From Rhynchopus sp. YZ270_cl-10 (Eukaryota > Euglenozoa > Diplonemea > Diplonemida > Diplonemidae): a DNA stretch of 64,000 nucleotides. The stretch's first letter is position 1; each line of letters begins with the position of its first letter. The DNA lies in contig OZ037881.1 in the NCBI GenBank assembly GCA_964035575.1, forward strand, positions 248,001-312,000, read 5' to 3'. Positions 40,936 through 52,610 of the stretch are shown here, piece by piece. The notes beneath the pieces were generated by a model. The model had not been told where the DNA came from, searched no databases, and saw only the letters and a list, made by a program, of their open reading frames with translations. Made by a program: the position numbers and the translations under genes.

Positions 40936-42317
40936 TGTATTGTGGCGAGGGGGTTTTCCTTATTTTGAATGATTTTTGTTTTGAAAAAATTGGTGTGAAC
41001 AGAATGAGTGAGAAATGATTTTACAGTCAACAAAAATCATCGGTCAAATGAAAGGGAATCGTTGCGAACACAGGGTAATTAGGCCTGTGTGATGTAAGGT
41101 CCGGTTGGGGGTCCTCTGCCCTTTTCGCAGTGTGGGGGAAAAAAAGAAGAGGAAAAAAATGTGGGATACCTTTTGGATGAGGGTAGGGGGTGGGAAATAC
41201 GTCTTTTTTGGTAGGTTTACCTCGCTGACTTCTTTGCGAACATACACCCCCCCTCCTCCTCAAAACCCCGCCCCCCGCCCCCGAGCCCCCCCCAGTGATG
41301 GGTTGAAAAAAAAAAAAAAGGTTGCTTTTTTTCTCTTAGAGAAATGCCCTTCCCTGACCCAAAATATAGAAGGGGTTTTTTGTGAGGTGAACCTTGGTCA
41401 CTCTGGAGGTGGGAAGCACACAAAATTCTCTCAAAAAAAAAATGCTTTTTTTAAGTATTGCAGACCTTTAAGAAAAAGTGAGATTGTGCTAAACGACTCC
41501 GAGACGCAGGGCACTACCATTCCGTGGAAGGAGAGGGGGATTATCGAACAACCCCCCCCTGAAGTGTTGCACTTCATTTTGAGTTGCTAAAAAAAAAAAA
41601 TGCACTAAAGAGATTGAAGGGAACATCTCACATCTTTGAAATAAAAAAAAACAGCTTTCATTTGCATAGCGACGGCCACGCAAAGAAAGCAACGCATTGT
41701 GTGTGTCTGGACAGGGTTTTTTTTTGTTTTGGATCCGACACAAAGTCTTTTTTTTTACCCCAGTGTTCTGTCCATCGAGTTGAACAAAAAAAAAAAAAAA
41801 ATACCCTCTTGGATTCATGCAGAGCGTAAAAGGCTGAGACGAAGCCTTTTTGACCAATCTGCACTCCCAAGCGCAAGCAATCATCTAATAACCATTTTTG
41901 TCTTTGCTTTTTTTTTCTTCGGTCAACGAAAAAGAAAAAAAACATAGAATAGTGAGAGGATATTCCGCTGTCCAAATTCTTTTTGCTGTAACAATGGAGA
42001 CCACCTAAAAACCAAAAAAAAAAGGCCCTCCCATCCTCCCCCCATCCTCTGCACACATTTTGTTATGATCTATCTATCGACAATTGCGATGTCGTTAGTG
42101 TTCCCACCGTTTTTTTTTTTTTTTTTTGGAACCCCCTTCCCTAAATCTCTCTGAGTTTTTGTGCATCACCAGTCTCTAGATCTTTTGAAAGGGTTATCCT
42201 TCGGTAGCTGTGGAGAATAGAGGGGGGTTTGAAAGTTTGTTTTGTTTTTGTTTTTTGCTACTCTGTTTCTGAGAATAGAGGACATAAAAACTGATATCTG
42301 GGTTTTAAGCTAGTCTT
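40936..42317. other. Gene-free spacer
   Basis: Long A, T and C runs. A C/T-rich leader of VPS26 occupies 40970-41030. Nothing else supported. Confidence 0.5.
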
Positions 42318-42372
42318 ATAAAGAAGTTGACTTGAAATAGAAAAGCCTTCTCGTTGACAGTGTACCACGATT
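42318..42372. repeat. Dispersed repeat C, partial
   Basis: AAGTTGACTTGAAATAGAAA, AGCCTTCTCGTTGACAGTGT, ACCACG. Ends ten bases from the stop of the coiled-coil gene. Confidence 0.65.
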
Positions 42373-42381
42373 TTCTACGTA

Positions 42382-45300
42382 TCATACCTCAAAGGCTTTC
42401 ACTGCAGGTCCAGGTTTGGGTGCCTTGCCAAAGGCGTCTCCTCCTGAGCCGGTGTCCGACGCCCACGCGTCGACACCAGGAGGGGCGAAGGTCTTCGCCC
42501 CTCCCGTGAAAGGGGCGAGGAACGGGGACTGCTCGGTGGACCCCATCTGTCCTGTGGAAACCGGAAGCGCGGGAGGCAACGACGAGACAGGCAGGGGTGC
42601 GGTTACCATTGGGGCACCGGTCTCGATTTTGCGCATCTGTTTGAAATTATTGTGTTTTTTTCTTTATACTCCACTTTTCATAGCATCCAGTCTTTTTGAC
42701 AAAAAAAAAAAAAAAAATGATGCAGTCCACCAATTTTACACTTCAACGAACAAAAAAGGTTGACTTGAAATACAACAGCCCTCCTTGACAGTGTACCACG
42801 GTACAATGACCGGCTGTACCGGGGTGGACACCCAACCATGCAGTCTTACATCCATTTCGTGGTTTACATCTGAAAAAAGAAACGCACAAACCTTAACGAT
42901 AGGCTCCATAGGGTCGTTGAGTCTCTTCAACGCTGGGATGGGTGGCGGCTGTGAGCTGACCGGCGGTGTGACTGCTGTGAGGGATGAGGCTGAGACTGCG
43001 ACAGGGGAAGGATCGTTTGCCGGGGGCGAGGAGGAGGAGGCTGCGAGGGGTGTCTCTGCGGGCGAGGAGGGTGTGGCGGGTGGTGCCGAGAAGGTGGGGA
43101 TGTCCTTGGCCTCCTGCTTCTTGCGCTCCGCCGTGGCAAGCGCTGCTACGGCTGCATCCTTCTTTTTAAGAAGCTCCTGCAGTTCGGTCTGCTGCTTTGC
43201 CTTCTCGCTGGCGGAACGCTCTGCGTCGTTCGCACGCTTCGCGTTTTCCTCCGCCTTGATCTTCTCTTCAAGCTTCTGCTTCTCGCTCTCAATCGCCAGA
43301 CGCCTCGACTTCTCCAAACGCTCCTCCGTCACTGCCGCATTCAACCTCCGCTGCACATCATCCTTCTCCTTCGCAAGCCGTGCGCCCACCTCCTTCAGCT
43401 CTCTCCGCTCTTTCTCAGCGCGGAGAAGGTTCGTTTTCTGAGGGAGATTGGGTGTGGAGAAGGAGGAGGAGGAGGAGGGGGGTAGGGTAGGGTGCTGTGT
43501 ACATACCGTGTTGTCGGCCTCCTGCTTCAGCTGTGTGAAGGCACTGCACTTAGCGTTGAGGGTCTCCCGGAGCTTTGATGCCTCGTTGGCTTTCTGTGGT
43601 AGAAGTGTGAAATAGAATGCAGCCAGAATGGGTGGTATGTAAGAATGTCATTTTCTTGTAACAAAAGTGTACATCGCTGTCACCTTTTGAAAGGTTAGGG
43701 CGCATCAATGAGGCAAAAGGAATAAGGAAAACTGGTCTCACCTTTCGCCAGTTGACAAAAAAAAAAACAACAACAACATACCGGGGTGAGCTGTCTGACA
43801 CTGTTCTCCAGAGCAGCCTTCTCCCTGAGCACGACCTTGAGGTTCGCGCGCACCTCCTCTGCATTCTTGACCTCTGCCTTCGAGCACTGCGCCTGCTCCA
43901 GCTCTTTTCTGAGTCTGTTGTGGTTGTGTGACAACTTGCCCTCCCCCTTTTTTACATACTTTTCCTCGGAGTGCGTGCGTTCTTGAAGGTCGTCCTTAAG
44001 ATTTTGAATGCGTCTCTCGTACTTGCCGATGGCGTCTGTTTGGCTGGACTGCTTTGCGGCGAGTTGCTGCTGTCTTTTGAGTTGATCGATCTGCGCTTCG
44101 AGCAGTTTGGACCCCCTCTCTGCGTCACGTAGACGTTGCTGGAGGTCTCTGCTGTGCCCGCGCATGCCGTCCAGTGTGATGGCAAGGTGGTGTTCACGGA
44201 TGCCTTCTGCAGGGTCGATAGAGTCCAGAGTGACTCGCACATTTTCGAGCTCCGAGCGGAGTGTTGCAATCTCTGCGAGCAACTGCTGTTCTCTGCCCTC
44301 GGCGAGGGAGGGGCGTGTGTCGGCAGGGGCAATGTGGACAGCGCTGTTGGCCTCGTGGTAGTCCTGCAGTGTCTTCGTGAGCTCGCCCTTCTCGACGAGG
44401 GCGGTTTCGTAGCGCTCCTTGATCTTGTTCGCCTCGTCCTCAGCCTCCTTGCAGCGGCGGAGGGCTTCCTTGCGTTCGTCTTCGCCAGACTTAAGTTCGT
44501 ACTGCAGAGCGTCGTTGCGTGTCTGCAGCGCCTCGGTGGAAGCCTTGAAGTTGACTGCCGTCTTGCGCACCTCCTCCTCGCGTGCACGCAGGTTCTCGTT
44601 GTCCTGTTTCCATGTCTCCGTGCGGCTCTTCTCGCGCGCCTCAGCCTCGTCGCCGCGCTTCTGCTGCTCCGCAAGGTTAGTGTCCATCTCCTGCATGCGT
44701 TGGTTGCATTGGGTGAGCTCAGTCTCAAGCTTGCGAATCGTAGTGACATAGGCCTCAACCTTCGCAGCAACTGCCGCCTTCCCCTTCAGCGCCTCTGCAA
44801 GCTCCCCACGCAGCTCCTTTTCGCCGCTGTCCGACACAAGGAAGTTCTCGCCCTCCTCGACCTTCTGCTTGTCGCGGATGCGGCGCTCCGACTCTGCACG
44901 GTCGAGGTCTGCACCGAGCTTTTTGTTGTGGATGATCTGGTGCTTGTGAGCGTCCTTCTCCTCCTCGAACCTGCGGGTGGTCGACACGAGCTGTTCCTTG
45001 ACTGTGGCAAGCTCCACGTTGAGGTCGGTGAGGGTCTGTTCGTGCTGTGCGCGCAGGTTGCGTGCAACGTTGTTGCTCTCCTGTAGCTCCTTCTCCTTCT
45101 CGGCAAGCTTCTGGCGCACCTCGTCGCGCTGGCTGCGCATGGTGGCCTCCGCAGTGAGGTTCTCGCTGTTGACGTGCCCGACAACAGCGTCGACGTGGAG
45201 AATCACGTCGTTGAGCTTGCTCTGCCCCTGTGCGAATGAGGTGTTGGTCGTGAGAAGCTGCTCGTTCTCGCGCAGCGCCTGCTCCAGGCGGACCTCCAGT

Positions 45301-47276
45301 GTGGCCTCGCTGCGCTGCTGGCGTCGGTACTTCTCCTCTGTCGCAAGCAGACGCTTCAGCATCTCGTCCATGCTCTTGTCTGAGTGCTCCATCAGACTCT
45401 TGTAGTATTCCTTTTCGTCACGCAGATGCGCCACCGTGTCATCGCGGCTGTCGATTGTCGCGGTGAGGCGCAGGAACGACGCGTCCGACGTCTCTCTGTT
45501 GCGGTGCGCCTCGAAGAGCTCATGCTTCAGGCGGTCCACTTCCTCACGCAGCAGCTGCAGCTCCTGGCTGTTGTCTGTGTCCTCCGGCTCCATCAGGCTG
45601 CTTGTCTCCATCGGTACTGTCTGTGGCGGTGCTGCTGCAGGCATATGCGGTGTTGTCACAAACTGATGTCTCCTGCTCCCGCAGATCTCAAGGCTGTGTG
45701 CCAAGCGGCGGCACTTCTCCGCACTGTCACTGAGCGCAGCCTCGAGGTCCGCACGCTCTGTCGCAAGCGCTGCAGCCTGCTCCTCCATCTTCGCAATGCG
45801 CGCCAAGAACGTCTCCTCCAGCGACTCACGCATCGCAGCCATCTCCTCCTCGTGGTTGCGCTCTATGGACAGCGCCTGCGTTGTGAGCTTCGTGTTCTGC
45901 TGCTGCAGCTCCTTGATGTCTGAGTACTCGATATCCAGCTTGTCCTCTCTTCCCTCATGCAGGATGTACTGCAACTGTGTAGAAAGCATTTCATTCATTT
46001 TAACCGCATCCTTCGCTTGGTTCACAACAAGCTGGTTATCACGTTTCCACTGCGCCAGCTGCGTCTGCTCCTTCTCGACCTTGGACAGCGAGAACCGCAG
46101 ATCCAGAATCTCCTCTGCGAGCTGTTCGGAGCGTGCCTTCTCCTTCTTGATGGTCTGCAGGTCGTGCTCCTTGCTGCTGGTGGCTTCCTTGTAGAGGTCC
46201 TGCATGCTCAGGAGCTGCTCCTCTGCGATCTTCTTGTTGGCGTCCATTTCGATGATCTGGCTGAAGGAGAAGGGGACGGAGACGCCTTCCTCCTGCGTAT
46301 CGGAGAGGAGGGGGTGGAGGGTGTTGAGCTTCTTCTGGAGCGAGACGACTTCTACCTCTGCGGTGTTGCGTGCGGCAATGGCTTCTTCGAGCTTCTTCTC
46401 GGATGCGAAGAACCTTTGGTCCGCATGCTGCACAGTGTCGTTCGCGATGTCACGCATGGTCGCGAGCTCCTGCTCGAGAAGCGCCTTCTTCTCCTGCTCC
46501 TCCTCCAACTCCTGCGCCAGCGACGCCGCCTTTTTGTCAATCAGCTGATACGAATCCTTCAGCGCCGCCACCTCCTCATGCAAGCCACGGATCTCATCCG
46601 CTTTGCTCTCCTCTACGGACTCAAGGTCCGCAGAGATCAGACGGTACTTCTCCTTCAGCTCTTCGTGCAGAGCACCGCTCCGCGAGCTCTGCGCCAACGC
46701 ATCCGCCTTCTCAGCACGCAGCGTCTTGATCTCTGCAGCACTCTCTGTGGACACCTTAGTAAGGTTCGCGTGGAGGGTGCTGTTCGACTCCTTCAGCAAT
46801 GCGTTGGACGTTGTCAGCGACTCACATTTAAGCTCAATCTCCGAAAGGTTCTGCTTCAGTGTATCACGCTCTGTTGTAAGCGAAGCAGCCTGCTTGGCAC
46901 GGTCATGCGACTCTTGGGTGTGAAAACAGTTGTCATCCGCAAGCTGCTTGACACGACTCAAAAGAGAATCAATCTCCTTCTTGTCAAGGACATGCTGTGA
47001 GTGCTGGCCCTCGAGGCGTACATTCAGCTCGGTCACTTTAGCTACGAGGTTCCCCTTCGCCAGCTTCAATTCGTCGAGTGATTCCATTTCTTCAACGTCA
47101 GTCCCACCAGAGATCCGGTGCAGCTGAAGTTTCAGTGCAATGTTCTCTGCATTCAGCTTTGCGATCTCCTTGTTCGCCACCTTAAAGGACTCATGATAGG
47201 CAATCTCGCGAACAGACTTCGACAATGGAATGCCTGCCTCCACATCACCATCCGCGGGTCCCGCGTCCCCCGACAT
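42382..47276 (-). CDS. Long coiled-coil protein, four exons
   Basis: Exons 47276-43782, 43593-43507, 43437-42892 and 42636-42382; about 1,460 residues. Start at MSGDAGPADG; the open frame upstream is leader. Introns of 188 and 69 nt (GTATG...CAG) and 255 nt (GTTTG...CAG) are all phase 0. Residues about 30-1,250 are nearly continuous heptads rich in Glu, Lys, Leu, Gln; the end is Pro/Ser/Ala-rich. Typical of basal-body, flagellar-root or Golgi tether proteins, but no family signature is seen. The last exon ends GAG-GTATGA, at once a stop (TGA) and a splice-donor lookalike, so a further exon is possible. Intron 3 contains repeat C. Confidence 0.82.
42759..42874. repeat. Dispersed repeat C inside an intron
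   Basis: GTTGACTTGAAATACAACAG, CAGTGTACCACGGTACAATG, ACCGGCTGTACCGGGGTGGA ... GTGGTTTACATCTGA. It fills nearly half of intron 3 of the coiled-coil gene and starts close to the donor, with the T-rich stretch TTTCTTTTTTCAG at its edge. Confidence 0.75.
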
Positions 47277-47874
47277 CTTTGCTTTATGTGTTTTGCCCTT
47301 ACGTAATGAGGTTAAAGAGGTGTCTCGGGGGGGGAGTGAATGACGGCAAAAAAAATGAAGAGGGGACATTTTTTGACGATGTAACAACCGTATTTAGTTT
47401 TATTTGTTTTTGTTTTGCAAGAAAGGGGTAGGGGGTAGGGTGGGATGGGATGGGAGGGGAAAAAGAGAGAATGAAAACCATCTGGCCACGCGGGGGAGGG
47501 GTTTTTGTTGTATGTTTTTTTTTTGTACAAAACTGTACCCCTTCCTTAGGTAAGGGTGGCTGTTGCACCACCTTGCTCCCTCTGCACCCCCATGAGGTGT
47601 TCTCCTCTCAGGACACCAGATCGGGTAGGGGGGCATCACCATTTAACAACATGCCTGTTGCTCTGCAAAACACACTTTCACCATTTTTTTTTCAATTTGG
47701 AGCAGCCCCGTCGGATTTTGAGTTTTGAAAAATTTCTGATGAACAATCAGAAATTTGTTAGGTGGCGATCCCTGATTTGGAGGGGGGGTTTTTGTTGCGA
47801 ATCTGTTTGGTTGAAAGTGTAGCCGCCATCAAGATAGTCTTTACTATCCAGAAAAAAAAAGAAAAAAAAAGTGT
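47277..47874. other. Gene-free spacer
   Basis: The complement of 47290-47350 holds a T/C-rich tract that may serve the 47276 start (GTAAG and CAAAG sites before the ATG). No gene. Confidence 0.4.
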
Positions 47875-47909
47875 AAGATGAACCTAAGCCTCTCGTACTT
47901 AGCCATCTT
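47875..47909 (-). repeat. Stem-loop type A, clean copy
   Basis: AAGATGAACCTAAGCC-TCTCG-TACTTAGCCATCTT; near-perfect stem over its whole length. Between the two coiled-coil genes. Confidence 0.75.
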
Positions 47910-48963
47910 GAAGAAAAAAGAGAAAAAAAAGAAACACGATTTTGAAAAATTGGATTAGTGTTGTTGCCCTCTTTGCGTTGCCATATTGCGCAATCTTCAC
48001 TTTTTTTTCTTTTACCCTGTAGGGCTGGGTAAGGGGTGTAGGGTGGGGGGTGTGAAATCTAATACAATCTGTTAAAAAAAGGGGGGGAAAACAAACAAAA
48101 AAAGAACTTGAAAGAACGTGCAGACCTCCCAGGGCACAACACGTCTAAAATAAATAAAAACTGGTACACACAAGATAATAACAAACAAGAACGCTCCCAC
48201 AAAAAAAAATTCGTCTCCCCCCCACCCCCTTTCTCCATAAACGACTACCATCAGTAAAGAGCGTTTTTTTTAATTTGAGAACAAAAAAAAAATACCTGGG
48301 GGCAAGTTGCCAACTGTTTTTAATGTTACCATAGCAAAAAAAGAAAAGAAAGAAGGGGAAAATATTGGCAAGATGTGTTTAATCACCTAAAAGAGGCATC
48401 AAAATAATCGCAGTTGATATTTCCTTTCCCCCCCAGTTTTTTCTAAATCACATTTTTCGTGTAAGGAGTGAATAAAAATGGACAACTAACTTGTCATCCT
48501 CACGGGAGGAGAATGGGGAAGGGGGAGGGCGTCTTTTTTTTTGTGTAGCTTCTCTGCATTTATTTTACCACTGGTCATAAGGGGGGAGGAAGAAAAATAT
48601 GCCCATATTTTTTTTTTTGAAAACTTGGTTGTATTAGTGTAGACACCCGAGGATGAACTCCACTATATATTTGTTTGTTTTGAAAACTATTTTTTTTACC
48701 ATTCCTTTTGTAGGGAACGGAGCGCGTACGGTCCTGGAAGCTCCAAGAAAAATGGAGTCGATGGGCTAAACTGCTAAGTTGCCTTTTCCTAAACGTACAC
48801 ACAAAATTTGACAAAAAAAGGGGGAGGTGTCGTCACTCACCTTGTATCAGCATTGAAATAACATTGTTTACCAATGGTACACTTCAATACTTGTTGACCC
48901 CCCCATGGGGGTTTTTTTTTGTATCGATATTTGTTTTGTTTTGTTTTGTTTTGTTTTGTTTTG

Positions 48964-48994
<31 letters not shown>

Positions 48995-49092
48995 TTTGAA
49001 AACTTGGCTTAAATTGGAATAGAAGGGAGTATTGGATCTAATTAATGCACTGCCACTGCAGTATTTGGTGGCTAAATTATGAGAAGGACATA
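47910..49092. repeat. Gene-free spacer with (TTTTG)n
   Basis: A pure TTTTG microsatellite of about 12 units at 48931-48990, several A runs, and a weak hairpin-like AAGATGTGTTTAATCACCT at 48371. No gene. Confidence 0.7.
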
Positions 49093-49126
49093 ATATGACT
49101 CTAAGCCACTCATGTTTAGCCACCTT
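49093..49126 (-). repeat. Stem-loop type A (after the 49764 gene)
   Basis: ATGACTCTAAGCC-ACTCA-TGTTTAGCCACCTT. 638 bp past the stop; follows the type-B copy at 49440 in transcript order. Confidence 0.65.
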
Positions 49127-49439
49127 GATCACAATCGCTGACGCATCTGTAATGTAACACATACAAGGATGTACTCCACTTTACGACTGCAGACAACCAA
49201 ATTGACTTTCTTGTCAACTTCACTATTCACTTTGAATACTTTCGAAAACACTTTTCATATCTACAAAAAGAATAAAAAACAACTCCCGATGCAAGAAACA
49301 CTTCGACCCTCTTACATGAGAAACTAAAGAATACATAGAAATACAAAAAAAGAAAAACACTTTGATGTTGCCTTTCATAGAAGACTCGCATCTTTTTTTA
49401 AGAAAACAGAAAAAAAAAAACTAAAAAAAGAAAATTTGA

Positions 49440-49476
49440 AAGATGTATGTACCCTCTCGTGCATACAGACCTATCT
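49440..49476 (-). repeat. Stem-loop type B (after the 49764 gene)
   Basis: AAGATGTATGTACC-CTCTCG-TGCATACAGACCTATCT; then a broken second copy (AAGATGAATGTAACTC...TGTACACACACCT). 288 bp past the stop. Confidence 0.7.
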
Positions 49477-49763
49477 AAAAGATGAATGTAACTCATAATA
49501 AGATGACTCACAATGAATGTACACACACCTCAATAAAAAAAAACAAAAAATAACTTGGGCGGGAAAGACATTTTTTTTTGATAATCCGAAAACAGTCAGC
49601 CACCACGCAAATCTTTAGTCATCCCTTCCTCCTGCTGACCTCCGTTTTTTTTTTTTTTTTTGTGGAGCTTTCTTTTCTCTCGATAATCTGGGGGTTCGTG
49701 GAGTCACAGGCTTCACTAAGGTTCCTTTGTATGTTCGTTTTCTCGCATATTTTTATCCTTTAT

Positions 49764-52010
49764 CTACAAACGCCGAGATGTGTATGCCTGTCTGGTTTGT
49801 CCGACGTTCGGCGCGACGGCAAGGTGTTGCGATGTGTGGAGCTCATGCGGCTGGTGCTGCGGGTTTGCTGTGATCCATGCCATGACTGCCGTTTGCGGGT
49901 CTTTTGGGTCCTTTCTCGTTGGAGACATATTGCGTGGCTCGCGTACTGGGGGTGAGGCCAGGGCGCCTCCGATGGAGGGGTGGGCTGCAGCGGGCGCAGT
50001 GATTGCGGTCCTCGCTGAGACGGGCCCTTTGCTGCGGGGGGAGGTCGCTCCTTCGGGGAAGTCGAGGATGAGCTGGAGTGCCTTTTTGGCTTGTTGCAGT
50101 TTGATTTCATTTTCGTAGCCGACGCCGGCAGAGCTGACAATCGCATTGCGTGCGCGGTCTAGCGTGGAGGTGAGTCGGTCGACCCTACGTTGGCTCTCTC
50201 TCAGCTGTTCGGAGAGTTGTTCCTTCTGTGACTCTGCCTGTCCAGCGGCGACGAAGGCTGCTTGGAAGCAGCAGGGTTTGGTGGGCATGTTTGCGCCCGC
50301 CGCAGCAGGCATGCCACTCCTCCCCCCGACAGCTGCATACGCATTGAGAAACATACTCGGGTTGTTCGACGCCATTGCCTTCTTCATCTCCAAAACCTGC
50401 TGTGAAAGCTCGTTCAACTCCTCGCGCAGTTCTGCGTTCTCCTTCGAGAGCTTTCCCTTGCGGGGACGGCGCTTCTTCTTTTGCTTGTGTTCGACCCGCT
50501 TTTCCTTCATTTCAACAAGAACTTCTTCAACGCTTTTGCCAAGAACAGCTTCTTCCTCAGCTTTGGCATCGGATTCACCTTTGTTCATGAGGCGGAGCAT
50601 GGCCTTGGCAAGCTCTTCATCGAGGTGCTCGACTTTGCTGACAAATTCGTGGAGAAGGTTGTCGAGACGGTTGATCTCTTTGGTGCGGAACTCAATGGCG
50701 GTTTCGAGAGACCAGATCTGGCTGTTGAGGAGGGTCACTTCGTCGTCCGCTTGGGACATCGCGCTGACGCTGGCTTCGTACTCGCTGTGGTCGTTTTCGA
50801 TGGCCTCAAGACGAGCTTTGAGGTCCGTGATTTCGGCGTCACGCTGTTCCAGAAGCGTTTGGTAGTGTTGCTCACGGTCGTCAAGCGAGGAGGTACTGTG
50901 CGCCTTGCCTCCCCGCATTGCCGATGCCACTGCCCTCTTCTCCGCCTCCACAACCTCCTGCTCCAACTGCTTAATCTTCTTATCCTTCTTATGCATCTCC
51001 TCCTTATGCCTCTTGCTCTCCCCCCTAGGAGACGAAGACTTCTTCGCCTCCAACCGCTGGACCTCCTCCTGCAAGGCACCAACCTTCTGCTGCAAATCTG
51101 CAATCGAAGTGTCACGGTCCGACAGCTGATGCTGAAGGGTGTCACACCTTGGGCAGGGAAACCCTGCCGGAGACAACGGAGTGCGTACTGGGGTGCGGAC
51201 AGGCTGTGGGGCAGAGGATTGGGCGGTTTGCTGGAGGGAGTGGTGAGAGGATCTGCGAGACAACGCGGCGGTGGAGTGGTGCGATGGGGCAGAGTGGTGT
51301 GAGGCTGAGTGATGCGATGAGCCAACCTCCATGGCCTCCTGCTTTTCGCGTTGCAAAGCAAGACGGCGGCGACGCTCTTCTGGCGACAATACATCGGCCT
51401 CCTCTCTGTCCGGCTGCAACGTCGCGTAAACCATCTCCCTCGGCTCCAACGACGCTGCCAACTTCCTCCTCTCCTCCGGAGGCAATACATCCATCTCCTC
51501 CTTTTGCGGTTTCAACTGCGGGATCGACGACTTCGTATCCAACTGCATGTTGTCTCTCGCAATCTTCCTCCGCTCTTCGGGGGACAATACGTCCTTGTCT
51601 CCGTCGGGGCGAAGTTGGAGCAAAATGCGATTCGTGGGAGCGGGAGAATTCGGTGAAGTAGGGTCGTGCGGAGGCAGCAGCGCTGCGTCTCTAGCAGGCC
51701 CTTCGAGCTGCTGCTTGGCCTTCATGAGAGGGGATGGTGCCTTCTTGGCGGTGGGGGCAGGGCTCGAGAGGGGCTTGCTCGCAGGGTTGAGTGGGGTGCT
51801 CGGTTTGGCCTTCGGTGTCGCCTTCGCAGCGGACTGAGGAGTAGGCGGCTTGGCCCCGGCAGCCTTGGCAGGAGGCTTCCCCGCAGGGGGAGGTGTCTCA
51901 GCCTCCTTCTCACGCGGTTTGGTAGGGCGGAGCTTCGGGAACGGCGACTCAACCTGCTCATCAGGAGACTTGTTCTCGAACACGCTCTTTATGGAGTTGC
52001 GGTTGCTCAT
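49764..52010 (-). CDS. Coiled-coil protein with three VLSPEERRK motifs
   Basis: 748 residues, single exon. MSNRNSIKSVF start lies in a CCACAATGAG context, 47 nt after a strong acceptor (52058). Residues 1-130 are Pro/Ala/Lys-rich. Between about 140 and 225 come three copies of a short motif, DVLSPEERRKIA, DVLPPEERRKLA, DVLSPEERRRRLA. A Ser/His-rich stretch (SHHSASHHSAPSHHS) and a CxxC (FPCPRCDTL) follow, then coiled coils at about 295-540 and 590-650. The C-terminus is Pro/Gln/His-rich. No known family; the motif triplet would be a good search key. Probably cytoskeletal. Confidence 0.8.
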   Translation of the reverse strand: MSNRNSIKSVFENKSPDEQVESPFPKLRPTKPREKEAETPPPAGKPPAKAAGAKPPTPQSAAKATPKAKPSTPLNPASKPLSSPAPTAKKAPSPLMKAKQQLEGPARDAALLPPHDPTSPNSPAPTNRILLQLRPDGDKDVLSPEERRKIARDNMQLDTKSSIPQLKPQKEEMDVLPPEERRKLAASLEPREMVYATLQPDREEADVLSPEERRRRLALQREKQEAMEVGSSHHSASHHSAPSHHSTAALSRRSSHHSLQQTAQSSAPQPVRTPVRTPLSPAGFPCPRCDTLQHQLSDRDTSIADLQQKVGALQEEVQRLEAKKSSSPRGESKRHKEEMHKKDKKIKQLEQEVVEAEKRAVASAMRGGKAHSTSSLDDREQHYQTLLEQRDAEITDLKARLEAIENDHSEYEASVSAMSQADDEVTLLNSQIWSLETAIEFRTKEINRLDNLLHEFVSKVEHLDEELAKAMLRLMNKGESDAKAEEEAVLGKSVEEVLVEMKEKRVEHKQKKKRRPRKGKLSKENAELREELNELSQQVLEMKKAMASNNPSMFLNAYAAVGGRSGMPAAAGANMPTKPCCFQAAFVAAGQAESQKEQLSEQLRESQRRVDRLTSTLDRARNAIVSSAGVGYENEIKLQQAKKALQLILDFPEGATSPRSKGPVSARTAITAPAAAHPSIGGALASPPVREPRNMSPTRKDPKDPQTAVMAWITANPQHQPHELHTSQHLAVAPNVGQTRQAYTSRRL

Positions 52011-52057
52011 TGTGGCGTTGTTGTAAAGATCAAAAAATGGTGTATGTTTCCGCCCCC

Positions 52058-52105
52058 CTGTGGGTGTGGGTGGAAAGAGGGAAGGTGGGGAAGGGGGAGG
52101 GGGGA
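52058..52105 (-). promoter_or_regulatory. Strong polypyrimidine-AG acceptor before the 52010 start
   Basis: About 45 nt of nearly pure C/T (TTTTCCCCCCTCCCCCTTCC...CTCTTTCC) then ACCCACACCCACAG. Leaves a 47-nt 5' UTR. Best trans-splice-type site in the window. Confidence 0.6.
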
Positions 52106-52182
52106 AAATGTGGCTTGAAAAACAAAGGTGAAGAGGTAGGAGGAAATTCGTATGTGGTTGGAAAGCGTGGTCATGTTGTGTG

Positions 52183-52262
52183 AGAGGTGTGTAGTCTGAT
52201 TAGATTACTTAATGTTTTGAACATTGGTTATTCATCAATCTAGAGAGGTGTGTAGTCACCGT
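52183..52262 (-). repeat. Stem-loop type A-like with the common insert
   Basis: AGGTGTGTAGT, then CTGATTAGATTACTTAATGT...TATTCATCAATC, then AGAGAGGTGTGTAGTCACCG. Shares the insert with 38468 and 39397. Follows NEK and its type-B copy. Confidence 0.5.
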
Positions 52263-52510
52263 GACAGAAGGAAATGTAGAGTACCATTGAAAAGGAGAGA
52301 GGGTAATGGGGGAATTGTGTTTCTGGTGTTAACTCTTTATGTGTACGTCATTTTTTTGGATTTATTTAAGAGGAAAAAAAATGCAAGGAAAAAAACAGAA
52401 TTGTTAAGAAAAAAATAAAAGAGGACCAGGTGGCGGTCGAGCAAAGCGTCTCTTGATGGAGGGTGCAGGACCGGGACACAGAAGGGGGTACAATAATAAC
52501 GAAAAGTTGT

Positions 52511-52550
52511 AAGATGAATGTCTCTCTTGCACACACACACACACACATCT
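52511..52550 (-). repeat. Stem-loop type B (after the NEK gene)
   Basis: AAGATGAATGTC-TCTCT-TGCACAC...CACATCT with an expanded AC run. 840 bp past the NEK stop. Confidence 0.65.
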
Positions 52551-52610
52551 AAAAGGAGAAAGGTTTGGTGAGATACACCCAAGTTCCCCATATGTGTTGA
52601 CCTTTGACAG

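Noticed and set aside
45957-47000. 347-codon plus-strand frame
   Set aside because: Leu/Arg-rich shadow of coiled-coil heptads (antisense of Glu/Lys/Gln codons).
48931-48990. TTTTG repeat as a telomere-like sequence
   Set aside because: Short, internal, no G-rich telomere consensus; an ordinary microsatellite.
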